From the NCBI RefSeq assembly GCF_008704795.1, contig NZ_CP023690.1:5900501-5964500 (forward strand): 64,000 nt of DNA. The letters run 5' to 3'. Both the position numbers and the translations under genes were made by a program. Numbering within the stretch: position 1 is the first letter of the stretch; each line of letters opens with the position of its first letter. The DNA comes from Streptomyces spectabilis (GTDB taxonomy: Bacteria > Actinomycetota > Actinomycetes > Streptomycetales > Streptomycetaceae). The notes beneath the pieces are model-generated. The model had not been told where the DNA came from, searched no databases, and worked only from the letters and a program-made list of their open reading frames with translations. Below, in pieces: positions 17,230-25,323 of this stretch.

Positions 17230-18833
17230 AGGTGCTCGCCCAGCTCGCGATGGTGATGAACCTCGACAAGTGCATCGGCTGCCACACCTGCTCGGTCACC
17301 TGCAAACAGACGTGGACGAACCGCGGTGGCATGGAGTACGTGTGGTTCAACAACGTCGAGACCCGCCCGGGACAGGGCTACCCGCGCCGCTACGAGGACC
17401 AGGAGAAGTGGCGCGGCGGCTGGGAGCTGAACCGCCGGGGCGCGCTGCGGCTCAAGGCGGGCGGCCGCTTCAAGAAGCTCGTGACGATCTTCTCCAACCC
17501 GGTCCTGCCGCAGCTCAAGGACTACTACGAGCCCTGGACCTACGAGTACCGGAACCTCACCGACGCGCCGCTCGGCGAGGACTACCCGGTGGCCGAGCCC
17601 CGCTCCCTGCTCACCGGCAAGCCCATGAAGATCGAGTGGAGTTCGAACTGGGACGACAACCTCGGCGGCGGCCCCGCGCACGCCGAGGCCGACCCGATGG
17701 TCGAGCGCGTCCGCGAACAGGCCGAGCAGAAGGTGAAGTTCGCCTTCGAGGAGGCCTTCATGTTCTACCTCCCGCGGATCTGCGAGCACTGCCTCAACCC
17801 GGCGTGCGTGGCCTCCTGCCCCTCCGGTGCGATGTACAAGCGCACCGAGGACGGCATCGTCCTCGTCGACCAGGACCGCTGCCGGGGCTGGCGCATGTGC
17901 GTCACCGGCTGCCCGTACAAGAAGGTCTACTTCAACCACCGCACCGGCAAGGCCGAGAAGTGCACCCTCTGCTACCCCCGCACGGAGGTCGGCCTGCCCA
18001 CGGTCTGCTCCGAGACCTGCGTGGGCCGCCTGCGCTACCTCGGCGTGCTCCTGTACGACGCCGACAAGGTGACGGCGGCCGCGTCGGTGCCCGACGAACA
18101 GGCCCTGTACGAGGCCCAGCTGGACGTGTTCCTCGACCCCGAGGACCCGGAGGTGTGCCGGGCCGCCGCGCGCGACGGCGTTCCGCGCGAATGGATCGAG
18201 GCCGCCCGCAGATCACCCACGTACGCGCTGATCAGCACGTACAAGGTGGCCCTTCCGCTGCATCCGGAGTACCGCACGCTGCCCATGGTCTGGTACGTGC
18301 CGCCGCTCTCCCCGGTCGTGGAGGCCCTCGCGGAGACGGGCTTCGACGGCGAGGACCCGGACAACCTCTTCGGCGCGATCGACAGCCTGCGCATCCCCCT
18401 GGAGTACCTGGCGGAGCTGTTCACGGCCGGGGACGTCGCCCCCGTGCGGGCGGCGCTCGAACGCCTCGCGGCGATGCGGTCGTACATGCGCGGCGTCAAC
18501 CTCGGCGACCCGCCGGACGCGGCGCCCGCCGAGCGGGTCGGCATGAGCGCCACGGAGATCGAGGACATGTACCGCCTCCTCGCGATCGCCAAGTACGAGG
18601 AGCGGTACGTCATCCCGACGGCGGCCGTCGGCGACGCCCGGCGCCTGGAGGAGTCGGCGGTGCCCGACGGATGCGGCCTGGACGGGCCCGGCGGTCCCGG
18701 CATGCACGCGGCGCCCGGCCCCTTCGGCGACGACTCCGGGACGCACCAGGGGCTGCCCCTGGTCACCATCGAGAACTTCCACGCGGCGCGCCGCCGCCAG
18801 ACCGCCGACGACCCCGAGGAGACCACCCCGTGA
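17226..18833 (+). CDS. narH: Respiratory nitrate reductase beta (iron-sulfur) subunit
   Basis: A 535-residue electron-transfer subunit carrying four Fe-S clusters between NarI haem and NarG. Cys groups are clear: CIGCHTCSVTCK at residues 16-27, CEHCLNPACVASCPSG, CRGWRMCVTGCPYKK (the Trp in the second group marks the [3Fe-4S] cluster) and KCTLCYPR...CSETC. It overlaps narG by 4 bases and narJ by 4 bases (GTGA). The C-terminal 60 residues are Gly/Pro-rich and less conserved. Confidence 0.97.
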   Translation: MKVLAQLAMVMNLDKCIGCHTCSVTCKQTWTNRGGMEYVWFNNVETRPGQGYPRRYEDQEKWRGGWELNRRGALRLKAGGRFKKLVTIFSNPVLPQLKDYYEPWTYEYRNLTDAPLGEDYPVAEPRSLLTGKPMKIEWSSNWDDNLGGGPAHAEADPMVERVREQAEQKVKFAFEEAFMFYLPRICEHCLNPACVASCPSGAMYKRTEDGIVLVDQDRCRGWRMCVTGCPYKKVYFNHRTGKAEKCTLCYPRTEVGLPTVCSETCVGRLRYLGVLLYDADKVTAAASVPDEQALYEAQLDVFLDPEDPEVCRAAARDGVPREWIEAARRSPTYALISTYKVALPLHPEYRTLPMVWYVPPLSPVVEALAETGFDGEDPDNLFGAIDSLRIPLEYLAELFTAGDVAPVRAALERLAAMRSYMRGVNLGDPPDAAPAERVGMSATEIEDMYRLLAIAKYEERYVIPTAAVGDARRLEESAVPDGCGLDGPGGPGMHAAPGPFGDDSGTHQGLPLVTIENFHAARRRQTADDPEETTP

Positions 18834-19378
18834 CCGGCCACGCGCTCCTGTACCAGGCGGCGGCCCACTGCCTCACCTACCCGGACGACGTCTTCTGGCG
18901 CCACGCGCGCGAACTACGCGTGGCCGCACCGGAGTTGAGCGACTTCCTGGACCACGCGGAGAAGTCGGGCCCGCGTCCGCTCGCCGAACACTACGTCCAG
19001 GTCTTCGACTTCAAGAACCGCCACAGCCTGTACCTGAGCTGGTGGCTCGACGGCGACACGCGCCGCCGCGGCGCGTCCCTGGTGGCCTTCAAGCAGGCCT
19101 ACCGGGCCCACGGCCTGGAGCTCACCGGCACGGAACTGCCGGACTTTCTGCCGACGGTCCTGGAGTTCACGGCCCGCACGGGCACGCGGGACCTGCTCCT
19201 CGCCCACCGCGCGGGCCTGGAGCTCCTGCGCCTTTCCCTGACGGAGCACGGCACGCCGTACGCGGGCGTCCTCGACGCCGTGTGCGCGACCCTGCCGGGA
19301 CCCACCCCCCGGGACGAGGCGGCGGCCCGCGCCCTGGCCCGCACCGGCCCGCCCCACGAAACCGTCGGAGTCTCCTGA
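18830..19378 (+). CDS. narJ: Nitrate reductase molybdenum cofactor assembly chaperone
   Basis: A 182-residue cytoplasmic chaperone of the NarJ/TorD family, needed to insert the molybdenum cofactor and FS0 cluster into NarG and to attach NarGH to NarI. The helical pattern and EHYVQVFDFKNRHSLYLSWW are diagnostic. Slightly short for the family. The GTG at 18830 overlaps the narH stop, and its TGA shares one base with the narI ATG. Confidence 0.93.
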   Translation: MTGHALLYQAAAHCLTYPDDVFWRHARELRVAAPELSDFLDHAEKSGPRPLAEHYVQVFDFKNRHSLYLSWWLDGDTRRRGASLVAFKQAYRAHGLELTGTELPDFLPTVLEFTARTGTRDLLLAHRAGLELLRLSLTEHGTPYAGVLDAVCATLPGPTPRDEAAARALARTGPPHETVGVS

Positions 19379-20103
19379 TGCGCACGTTCCTCTGGGGGGT
19401 CCTGCCGTACGTGGCCTTCGTCCTGCTTGTCGCGGGCACGGTCTGGCGCTACCGCTACGACAAGTTCGGCTGGACCACCCGCTCGTCCCAGATCCACGAG
19501 TCCCGGCTCCTCAACGTCGCGTCCCCCGCCTTCCACTACGGCATCCTCTTCGTCCTCGTGGGCCACCTCATGGGCCTGTTCGTCCCGGAGTCCTGGACGG
19601 ACGCGGTCGGCCTGAAGGAGCACGCGTACCATCTGCTCTCGCTGTTCGGCGGCACGGCGGCGGGGGTCCTCGCGGTGGCCGGGATCGCCCTGCTCCTCTA
19701 CCGCAGGCGTACGAACGCGCCCGTCTTCCGGGCGACGACCCGCAACGACAAGCTCATGTACGCGGTGCTGCTCGCGGCCCTGGTCATGGGCATGTGGGCC
19801 AAGCTCACGAACTCCTCGGTGAGCTCGGGCTACGACTACCGCGAGTCGATCGCCCCTTGGGCCCGCAGCCTCTTCACCCTCCGCCCGGACGTCGACGCGA
19901 TGGCGGGCGTCCCCCTGACCTTCCAGCTCCACGCGGTGATCGGCATGACCCTGATCGCCCTGGTCCCCTTCACCCGCCTGGTCCATATGTTCAGCGCACC
20001 GGTGCAGTACCTGTTCCGGCCGTACGTGGTCTACCGCAGCCGCGCCACGGACGCGGTGGGCACGCGGAAGGAACGGCGGGGGTGGGAGAAGGTGGATTCG
20101 TAG
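19378..20103 (+). CDS. narI: Respiratory nitrate reductase gamma subunit (cytochrome b)
   Basis: A 241-residue membrane protein with five helices that oxidises menaquinol and passes electrons to NarH. Two haem b groups are ligated by His residues in FHYGILFVLVGHLMG, LKEHAYH and FQLHAVIGM...FTRLVHMFSAP. Last gene of the operon. The convergent Uma2 gene ends only 5 bases away, so there is no room for a terminator between them. Confidence 0.96.
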   Translation: MRTFLWGVLPYVAFVLLVAGTVWRYRYDKFGWTTRSSQIHESRLLNVASPAFHYGILFVLVGHLMGLFVPESWTDAVGLKEHAYHLLSLFGGTAAGVLAVAGIALLLYRRRTNAPVFRATTRNDKLMYAVLLAALVMGMWAKLTNSSVSSGYDYRESIAPWARSLFTLRPDVDAMAGVPLTFQLHAVIGMTLIALVPFTRLVHMFSAPVQYLFRPYVVYRSRATDAVGTRKERRGWEKVDS

Positions 20104-20108
20104 CGCGA

Positions 20109-20681
20109 CTAGTGCTTGCCCGCTGTGAGGATGGCCGTCACGTCCAGCGAGACCTTGGCACCGATCGAGTCGGGGAGGGCGACCATCCGGCCGGGGGCGT
20201 GGACCTGGTGGTTCGCGTACTCGCCTCCTGCGGGGGCGCTGAGCACATGCAGGCGCTGGTGCTTGCGATCGACGATGACGTACACAGGGATCTTGGCGAT
20301 GGCGTAGGCGGCGACTTTGACACGCAGGTCGTTCTGGTAGGTGTTCGAAGTGACTTCGAGCACCATGCGGAAGACAGCGGGGTCGTAGCAGTTGTACTCG
20401 ATCACGCGGTCGTCGCTGTCCGCGTCGATGATGGAGAGGTCGGGGACGGCATAGTCCTCCGGCCCGCCGGGCAGCCACAGGCCGACGCGTTGGAGCACCT
20501 CGGTCTCCCCCTCGTGCAGTCCCGCCGCGAAGAACGTGCGCGTGAGGTGAGTCAGCGTCGAGGCATGGGCGAGGTCCGGCAGCATGGTCACGGTGATGAC
20601 GCCCCCGATGACTTCGACGCGGCAGCCGGGTAACCGATTCATGATGAACTCGGCCTCGTCGAGCAACGTCATCGGTGACAT
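20109..20681 (-). CDS. Uma2-family (PD-(D/E)XK-like) endonuclease domain protein
   Basis: A 190-residue protein with the Uma2/DUF820 core: VEVIGGVITVTM, the YAVPDLSIIDA strand with the Asp ligand, LEVTSNTYQNDLRVKVAAYAIAKIPVYVIVD with the Glu and Lys of a PD-(D/E)XK site. Streptomyces genomes carry many copies, and the cellular role is unknown. ATG 20681 was chosen because GGGAGGT lies 8 bases upstream; the GTG at 20696 would put that ribosome-binding site inside the gene. The sequence is a little less GC-rich than its neighbours, consistent with a mobile accessory gene. Confidence 0.82.
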   Translation of the reverse strand: MSPMTLLDEAEFIMNRLPGCRVEVIGGVITVTMLPDLAHASTLTHLTRTFFAAGLHEGETEVLQRVGLWLPGGPEDYAVPDLSIIDADSDDRVIEYNCYDPAVFRMVLEVTSNTYQNDLRVKVAAYAIAKIPVYVIVDRKHQRLHVLSAPAGGEYANHQVHAPGRMVALPDSIGAKVSLDVTAILTAGKH

Positions 20682-20773
20682 CCCTGGACCTCCCACGCAC
20701 TGGTGTCGAGAGCATCCTCGGAGGTCCGGCTTCGCCCGAATGCCTCACGCCGGATCCGTTCACGCGAACGAGT

Positions 20774-20816
20774 GAGGGCCCCGCCCCCCGGTGCGGAACC
20801 GGGGAGCGGGGCCCTC
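20774..20816. terminator. Strong hairpin terminator after sdhB
   Basis: GAGGGCCCCGC (20774-20784) pairs perfectly with GCGGGGCCCTC (20806-20816), and an inner CCCCGGT/ACCGGGG stem extends it. It lies 21 bases past the sdhB stop on the minus strand, between sdhB and the Uma2 gene. Confidence 0.85.
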
Positions 20817-20836
20817 GCTGCGGGCCGGGCCGGAGG

Positions 20837-21598
20837 CTAGAAGCGGCGCGTGATCAGGGCGCGCTTCACTTCCTGGATCGCCTTGGTGACCTCGATGCCA
20901 CGCGGGCAGGCGTCCGTGCAGTTGAACGTGGTGCGGCAGCGCCACACGCCGTCCTTGTCGTTCAGGATCTCCAGGCGCTGCTCGCCCGCCTCGTCACGGC
21001 TGTCGAAGATGAAGCGGTGCGCGTTCACGATCGCGGCCGGGCCGAAGTACTGGCCGTCGTTCCAGAAGACCGGGCAGGACGACGTGCACGCGGCGCACAG
21101 GATGCACTTCGTGGTGTCGTCGAAGCGCTCGCGGTCCTCGGGGGACTGGAGGCGCTCGCGCGTCGGCTCGTTGCCCGTGGTGACCAGGAAGGGCATCACG
21201 TCGCGGTAGGCCTGGAAGAACGGCTCCATGTCCACGACGAGGTCCTTGAGGACCGTCAGGCCCTTGATGGGCTCGACCGTGATCGGCTTGGCCGGGTTGA
21301 TGTCCTTGATCAGGGTCTTGCAGGCAAGGCGGTTCTTGCCGTTGATCCGCATGGCGTCCGAGCCGCAGATGCCGTGCGCGCAGGAACGGCGGAATGTCAG
21401 CGTGCCGTCCAGGTCCCACTTGATCTTGTGGAGACCGTCGAGGACGCGCTCCTTGGGGTCGATCTCCAGCTGGAAGTCTTCCCAGGTCGCCTCGGCCGAG
21501 ATCTCCGGGTTGAAGCGGCGGATCCGGAAGGTGACGGTGATGAGGTGGTCCGAGGCCGCGGCTTCCGCCTCGACCTTGTCCATCGTCGGGGTTGCCAT
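20837..21598 (-). CDS. sdhB: Succinate dehydrogenase iron-sulfur subunit
   Basis: A 253-residue subunit that relays electrons from flavin to quinone. The [2Fe-2S] ligands are in SCAHGICGSDAMRINGKNRLAC, the [4Fe-4S] in CILCAACTSSCP and the [3Fe-4S] in CRTTFNCTDACPRG. Last gene of the sdhCDAB operon; its ATG shares one base with the sdhA stop. A strong hairpin terminator follows. Confidence 0.97.
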   Translation of the reverse strand: MATPTMDKVEAEAAASDHLITVTFRIRRFNPEISAEATWEDFQLEIDPKERVLDGLHKIKWDLDGTLTFRRSCAHGICGSDAMRINGKNRLACKTLIKDINPAKPITVEPIKGLTVLKDLVVDMEPFFQAYRDVMPFLVTTGNEPTRERLQSPEDRERFDDTTKCILCAACTSSCPVFWNDGQYFGPAAIVNAHRFIFDSRDEAGEQRLEILNDKDGVWRCRTTFNCTDACPRGIEVTKAIQEVKRALITRRF

Positions 21599-23352
21599 CA
21601 GTACTTACGCTCCATCGGCTGGTAGCGGGTCTGGACGACCGGCTTGTAGTCGAGGCGGATCGAGTCCTTGCCGTCGTCGGCGACCTCGCGGTACGCCATG
21701 GTGTGGCGCATGAAGTTGACGTCGTCGCGGTTGGGGTAGTCCTCGCGGTAGTGACCGCCGCGGGACTCCTTGCGGGCGAGGGCGGAGACCGCCATGACCT
21801 CGGCGAGGTCGAGCAGGTTGCCCAGCTCGACGGCCTCCAGGAGGTCGGTGTTGAAGCGCTTGCCCTTGTCCTGGACCGAGACGTTCTTGTAGCGCTCGCG
21901 CAGCTCGGCGATCTTCTCGACGGCCGTCTTGATGGTCTGCTCCGTGCGGAACACCATCACGTTGGCGTCCATCGTCTCCTGGAGCTCCTTGCGGATCTCC
22001 GCGACCCGCTCGGTGCCCTGGGAGTCGCGGAGCTGCTCGACCAGGTCGGACACGAGCTCCGCCGGGTTCTCCGGCAGCTCCACGAAGTCGGCCTTCGCGG
22101 CGTACTCCGCGGCGGCGATGCCCGCGCGGCGGCCGAAGACGTTGATGTCGAGCAGCGAGTTGGTGCCCAGGCGGTTGGCGCCGTGGACGGAGACGCAGGC
22201 GACCTCGCCGGCCGCGTACAGGCCCGGGACGACGGTGGTGTTGTCGGACAGGACCTCACCCTCGACGTTCGTCGGGATGCCGCCCATGGCGTAGTGCGCG
22301 GTGGGCTGGATCGGGATCGGGTCCGTGTAGGGCTCGATGCCGAGGTAGGTGCGCGCGAACTCGGTGATGTCCGGGAGCTTGGCGTCCAGCTGCTCCGGCG
22401 GGAGGTGCGTGAGGTCCAGGTAGACGTGGTCGCCCTCGGGGCCGCAGCCGCGGCCCTCGCGGATCTCCGTGTAGATGGAGCGCGAGACGACGTCACGGGA
22501 CGCGAGGTCCTTCATGACCGGCGCGTACTTCTCCATGAAGCGCTCGCCGTCCTTGTTGCGGAGGATGCCGCCCTCACCGCGGGCGCCCTCCGTGAGGAGG
22601 ATGCCCATGCGCCAGATGCCGGTCGGGTGGAACTGGAAGAACTCCATGTCCTCCAGGGGCAGACCGCGCCGGTAGCAGGCCGCCTGGCCGTCACCGGTCA
22701 GGGTGTGCGCGTTCGAGGTCACCTTGAAGAACTTGCCGGTGCCGCCCGAGGCGTAGATGACGGCCTTCGCCTGGAAGACGTGGATCTCGCCGGTGGCCAG
22801 CTCGTACGCGACCACACCCGCGGACTTCTTGACGCCGTCCTCCTCGACCAGGAGCTGGTCCAGGACGTAGAACTCGTTGAAGAACTCCACACCCTCCTTG
22901 ATGCAGTTCTGGTAGAGGGTCTGGAGGATCATGTGGCCGGTGCGGTCGCCCGAGTAGCAGGACCGGCGGACCGGGGCCTCGCCGTGGTTGCGGGAGTGAC
23001 CGCCGAACCGGCGCTGGTCGATCTGGCCCTCGGGCGTGCGGCCGAACGGCAGGCCCATCTTCTCCAGGTCGAGGACCGCGTCGATGGCCTCCTTCGCGAG
23101 GATCTCGGCGGCGTCCTGGTCGACCAGGTAGTCACCGCCCTTGATCGTGTCGAAGGTGTGCCACTCCCAGTTGTCCTCCTCCACGTTGGCGAGCGCCGCG
23201 GCCATGCCGCCCTGCGCCGCACCGGTGTGGGAACGGGTGGGGTAGAGCTTGGTGAGCACGGCGGTGCGGCTGCGCTTCGTCGCCTCGATGGCGGCGCGCA
23301 TGCCGGCGCCGCCCGCGCCGACGATGACGGTGTCGTACTTGTGAATCTTCAC
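21598..23352 (-). CDS. sdhA: Succinate dehydrogenase flavoprotein subunit
   Basis: A 584-residue subunit that oxidises succinate to fumarate. The N-terminal Rossmann motif is VGAGGAGMRAA, the FAD-attachment His is His42 in TRSHTGAAQGG, and HPTGIW, the active-site Arg region REGRGCGPEGDHVYLDL and GANRLGTNSLLD are present. It follows sdhD by 16 bases. Full length and typical of high-GC Gram-positive quinone-linked enzymes. Confidence 0.97.
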   Translation of the reverse strand: MKIHKYDTVIVGAGGAGMRAAIEATKRSRTAVLTKLYPTRSHTGAAQGGMAAALANVEEDNWEWHTFDTIKGGDYLVDQDAAEILAKEAIDAVLDLEKMGLPFGRTPEGQIDQRRFGGHSRNHGEAPVRRSCYSGDRTGHMILQTLYQNCIKEGVEFFNEFYVLDQLLVEEDGVKKSAGVVAYELATGEIHVFQAKAVIYASGGTGKFFKVTSNAHTLTGDGQAACYRRGLPLEDMEFFQFHPTGIWRMGILLTEGARGEGGILRNKDGERFMEKYAPVMKDLASRDVVSRSIYTEIREGRGCGPEGDHVYLDLTHLPPEQLDAKLPDITEFARTYLGIEPYTDPIPIQPTAHYAMGGIPTNVEGEVLSDNTTVVPGLYAAGEVACVSVHGANRLGTNSLLDINVFGRRAGIAAAEYAAKADFVELPENPAELVSDLVEQLRDSQGTERVAEIRKELQETMDANVMVFRTEQTIKTAVEKIAELRERYKNVSVQDKGKRFNTDLLEAVELGNLLDLAEVMAVSALARKESRGGHYREDYPNRDDVNFMRHTMAYREVADDGKDSIRLDYKPVVQTRYQPMERKY

Positions 23353-23368
23353 TGGGGTCGCCTCGGCT

Positions 23369-23851
23369 TTAGCGGATGTTCGGGTCGAAGGTGAAGATCA
23401 CCAGCGTGCCCAGGAGGATGGTGAACACCGTGGCGGTGTACAGCAGGCCCTTGAGCCACAGGCGCGTGTTCGGGCGCTCCGCGTAGTCGTTGATGACCGT
23501 GCGCAGGCCGTTCGCGCCGTGCAGCATGGCGAGCCACAGCATCAGCAGGTCCCAGACCTGCCAGAACGGGGACGCCCAGCGGCCCGCGACGAAGGCGAAG
23601 CCGATCTTCGAGACACCGCCGTCGAGCACCAGCTGGATCAGCAGGTGCGTGATGACGAGGACGACGAGGACGACGCCGGACAGGCGCATGAACAGCCACG
23701 CGGCCATCTCGAAGTTCCCGCGGGTGGCGCGCGGCGTCTTCGACGTGCGCTTGCGGGGGGCCTCGATGACGGGGGCGGGGTTGTCGACGTCGTAGAGGGA
23801 GTCACCCTCCACGGGGCCCACTCCGGACTTCTCAAGCGTGGTGTCGGACAT
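23369..23851 (-). CDS. sdhD: Succinate dehydrogenase membrane anchor subunit
   Basis: A 160-residue protein with a soluble N-terminal region of about 45 residues and three helices. THLLIQLVLDGG, MLHGANGLRTVINDYAE (haem/quinone region with His) and the final VFTILLGTLVIFTF helix match the Streptomyces anchor. It starts 8 bases after sdhC. Confidence 0.93.
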   Translation of the reverse strand: MSDTTLEKSGVGPVEGDSLYDVDNPAPVIEAPRKRTSKTPRATRGNFEMAAWLFMRLSGVVLVVLVITHLLIQLVLDGGVSKIGFAFVAGRWASPFWQVWDLLMLWLAMLHGANGLRTVINDYAERPNTRLWLKGLLYTATVFTILLGTLVIFTFDPNIR

Positions 23852-23859
23852 GTCTGGCC

Positions 23860-24240
23860 TCAGCTCCCGAACAGTTCACGGACGGCGTGGCCGAGGACCG
23901 GGTACAGCGCGCCCACCATCAGGACGACCCAGATGCCCACGACGGTCCAGAGCATCTGCTTCTGGTAGCGCGGGCCCTTCGACCAGAAGTCGACGGCGAT
24001 GACGCGCAGGCCGTTGAGAGCGTGGAAGAGGATGGCGGCGACCAGGCCGTACTCGAGGAGCGCGACGATCGGCGTCTTGTAGGTGGCCACGACCTCGTCG
24101 TACGCCTCGGGCGATACGCGGACGAGAGCGGTGTCCAGGACATGTACGAACAGGAAGAAGAAGATGAGGACGCCGGTGACTCGATGAGCCACCCAGGACC
24201 ACATTCCTTCCCGGCCGCGGTACAGCGTTCCAGCCGGCAC
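23860..24240 (-). CDS. sdhC: Succinate dehydrogenase cytochrome b556 subunit
   Basis: A 126-residue three-helix haem b subunit. WSWVAHRVTGVLIFFFLFVHVLDTALV and LFHALNGLRVIAVDFW hold the conserved His residues. The GTG at 24240 (PAGTLYRGREGMWSW) has GGAGGG 8 bases upstream and matches the family N-terminus; upstream in-frame codons have no family likeness. First gene of the operon. Confidence 0.95.
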   Translation of the reverse strand: MPAGTLYRGREGMWSWVAHRVTGVLIFFFLFVHVLDTALVRVSPEAYDEVVATYKTPIVALLEYGLVAAILFHALNGLRVIAVDFWSKGPRYQKQMLWTVVGIWVVLMVGALYPVLGHAVRELFGS

Positions 24241-24388
24241 GGAAGAACCCTCCGGGAGCGGGGATTGGGGCCGGCCGGCTTCTCTGTCGGACGAGCCCGG
24301 CCGGGTACGGTCCACCGGCCGCTCGTCATCGTATCGACGAGTTGTCGGTGGGCTTGCCCGGGGGCCTCGGGTGTGATCAAACAGGCAA

Positions 24389-24919
24389 TCAAACTGGTAC
24401 GTACGGGCTATCGCTGCGCGCCGCGCGGGGCGGTTCCGCCGTCCGGCCCTGTGACGGAACGGCGATTCCCGGCCAGTTGTGGACGAGTCGGGTAAGTCGG
24501 GCACGGGCCGCACGGCGCAGCTCGTCCGCGGCGACCGCCAGCTCCTCCTCCGGGTCGTTGCCCAGCCGGTCGCGCAGGGACGCGAGGAGGTGGTCGAGGG
24601 CCTCGCTGGGGGCGGTGGCGTCCAGGCAGATCACGAAGGCGTGACCGAAGCGGCTCTCGTACGCGGCGTGGGCGGCGCGCAGGGCGGTGGCCGCGGCGGT
24701 GTAGGCGCTGCCAGGCGGCAGGGCCGGTTCGAGCGGCTCGGCGGCCAGGGCCTCGGTGAGGTCGGCGGGCGTCAGATCGTACGCGGCCTCGTCGGCGGCG
24801 GCGAGCAGCGCGTCGAGGTCGGGGTAGGGCCGGTGGGCGGTCAGCTTGCGGGCCCAGTGGCTGCTTCCGCAGCAGGTCAGAAGGGTGCGCTGGGCCTCGT
24901 CGGCGGGCGCGGTGTTCAG
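24389..24919 (-). CDS. OHCU decarboxylase-like protein lacking the catalytic His motif
   Basis: About 176 residues that align by pattern to 2-oxo-4-hydroxy-4-carboxy-5-ureidoimidazoline decarboxylase (ureide pathway). TLLTCCGSSHWARKLTAHRPYPDLDALLAAADEAAYDLTPADLTEALAAEPL is the N-terminal half in family order, followed by AYESRFGHAFVICLDA and RLGNDPEEELAVAADELRRAARARLTRL. The HPxIG motif with the catalytic His is replaced by an EPLEPALPPGSA stretch and the following Glu is absent, so catalysis is doubtful. The reading frame is open from 25033 but contains no ATG, GTG or TTG before residue 96; CTG at 24919 with GGAG just upstream is my best guess for the start. The only GTG (24634) would begin halfway through the domain. 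Confidence 0.6.
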   Translation of the reverse strand: MNTAPADEAQRTLLTCCGSSHWARKLTAHRPYPDLDALLAAADEAAYDLTPADLTEALAAEPLEPALPPGSAYTAAATALRAAHAAYESRFGHAFVICLDATAPSEALDHLLASLRDRLGNDPEEELAVAADELRRAARARLTRLVHNWPGIAVPSQGRTAEPPRAARSDSPYVPV

Positions 24920-25161
24920 GGGCTCCAGCGGTCCCGAAGATGCCGGAGGTCCCGCGGGGTCCGGTATGGCGCGGTGCGACGGCAGGGGGGCTCCTCGGCG
25001 GAGGTGCAGACGGGTGAGTGACGGGGCGCCACGCTATCGGGGTGACGGGAGAGGTGTCCGTCCGCTCTCCGGAATCGGCGCGGCGAATTCACCCGGATAG
25101 GAGAGTTTGGCGGCACCTGGTGGACGGGCGGGGCGGGGGAGACGGGGCTTAGCGTGGAGGT

Positions 25162-25323
25162 GTGGACGCCTTGATATGTGGGGCTGTGGGGACTGTGCGG
25201 CCCGTGCGGACTGTGCGGGTCGTGCGGACTCTGCGGGTCGTGCCGACTGTCGGGATCCTGATCGGGACGCCGGGAGGCGCCGTGGCGGCGCCGCCCGGTG
25301 ACGCGGGGGGTGACCCGTGGTGA
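25162..25323 (+). CDS. Possible 53-residue repeat peptide coupled to the GH20 gene
   Basis: A short open frame from GTG 25162 to TGA 25321-25323. Four 18-base tandem units in its middle encode hexapeptides (VGTVRP, VRTVRV, VRTLRV, VPTVGI), followed by a hydrophobic stretch and AVAAPPGDAG. Its TGA overlaps the second GTG of the hexosaminidase as GTGA, which would couple translation. GGAGG lies almost against the GTG (25156-25160), too close to be good. It may be a leader ORF or only a long 5' untranslated region. No family recognised. Confidence 0.25.
   Translation: MDALICGAVGTVRPVRTVRVVRTLRVVPTVGILIGTPGGAVAAPPGDAGGDPW
25186..25257 (+). repeat. Four tandem 18-bp repeats before the GH20 gene
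   Basis: Units at 25186, 25204, 25222 and 25240 follow the pattern GTGCGGACTGTGCGGGTC with 1-5 changes each. Confidence 0.8.

Noticed and set aside
20109..20681. Uma2 gene as part of a defence or mobile element
   Set aside because: No terminal repeats, integrase, methylase or toxin partner nearby; stand-alone Uma2 genes are common in Streptomyces.
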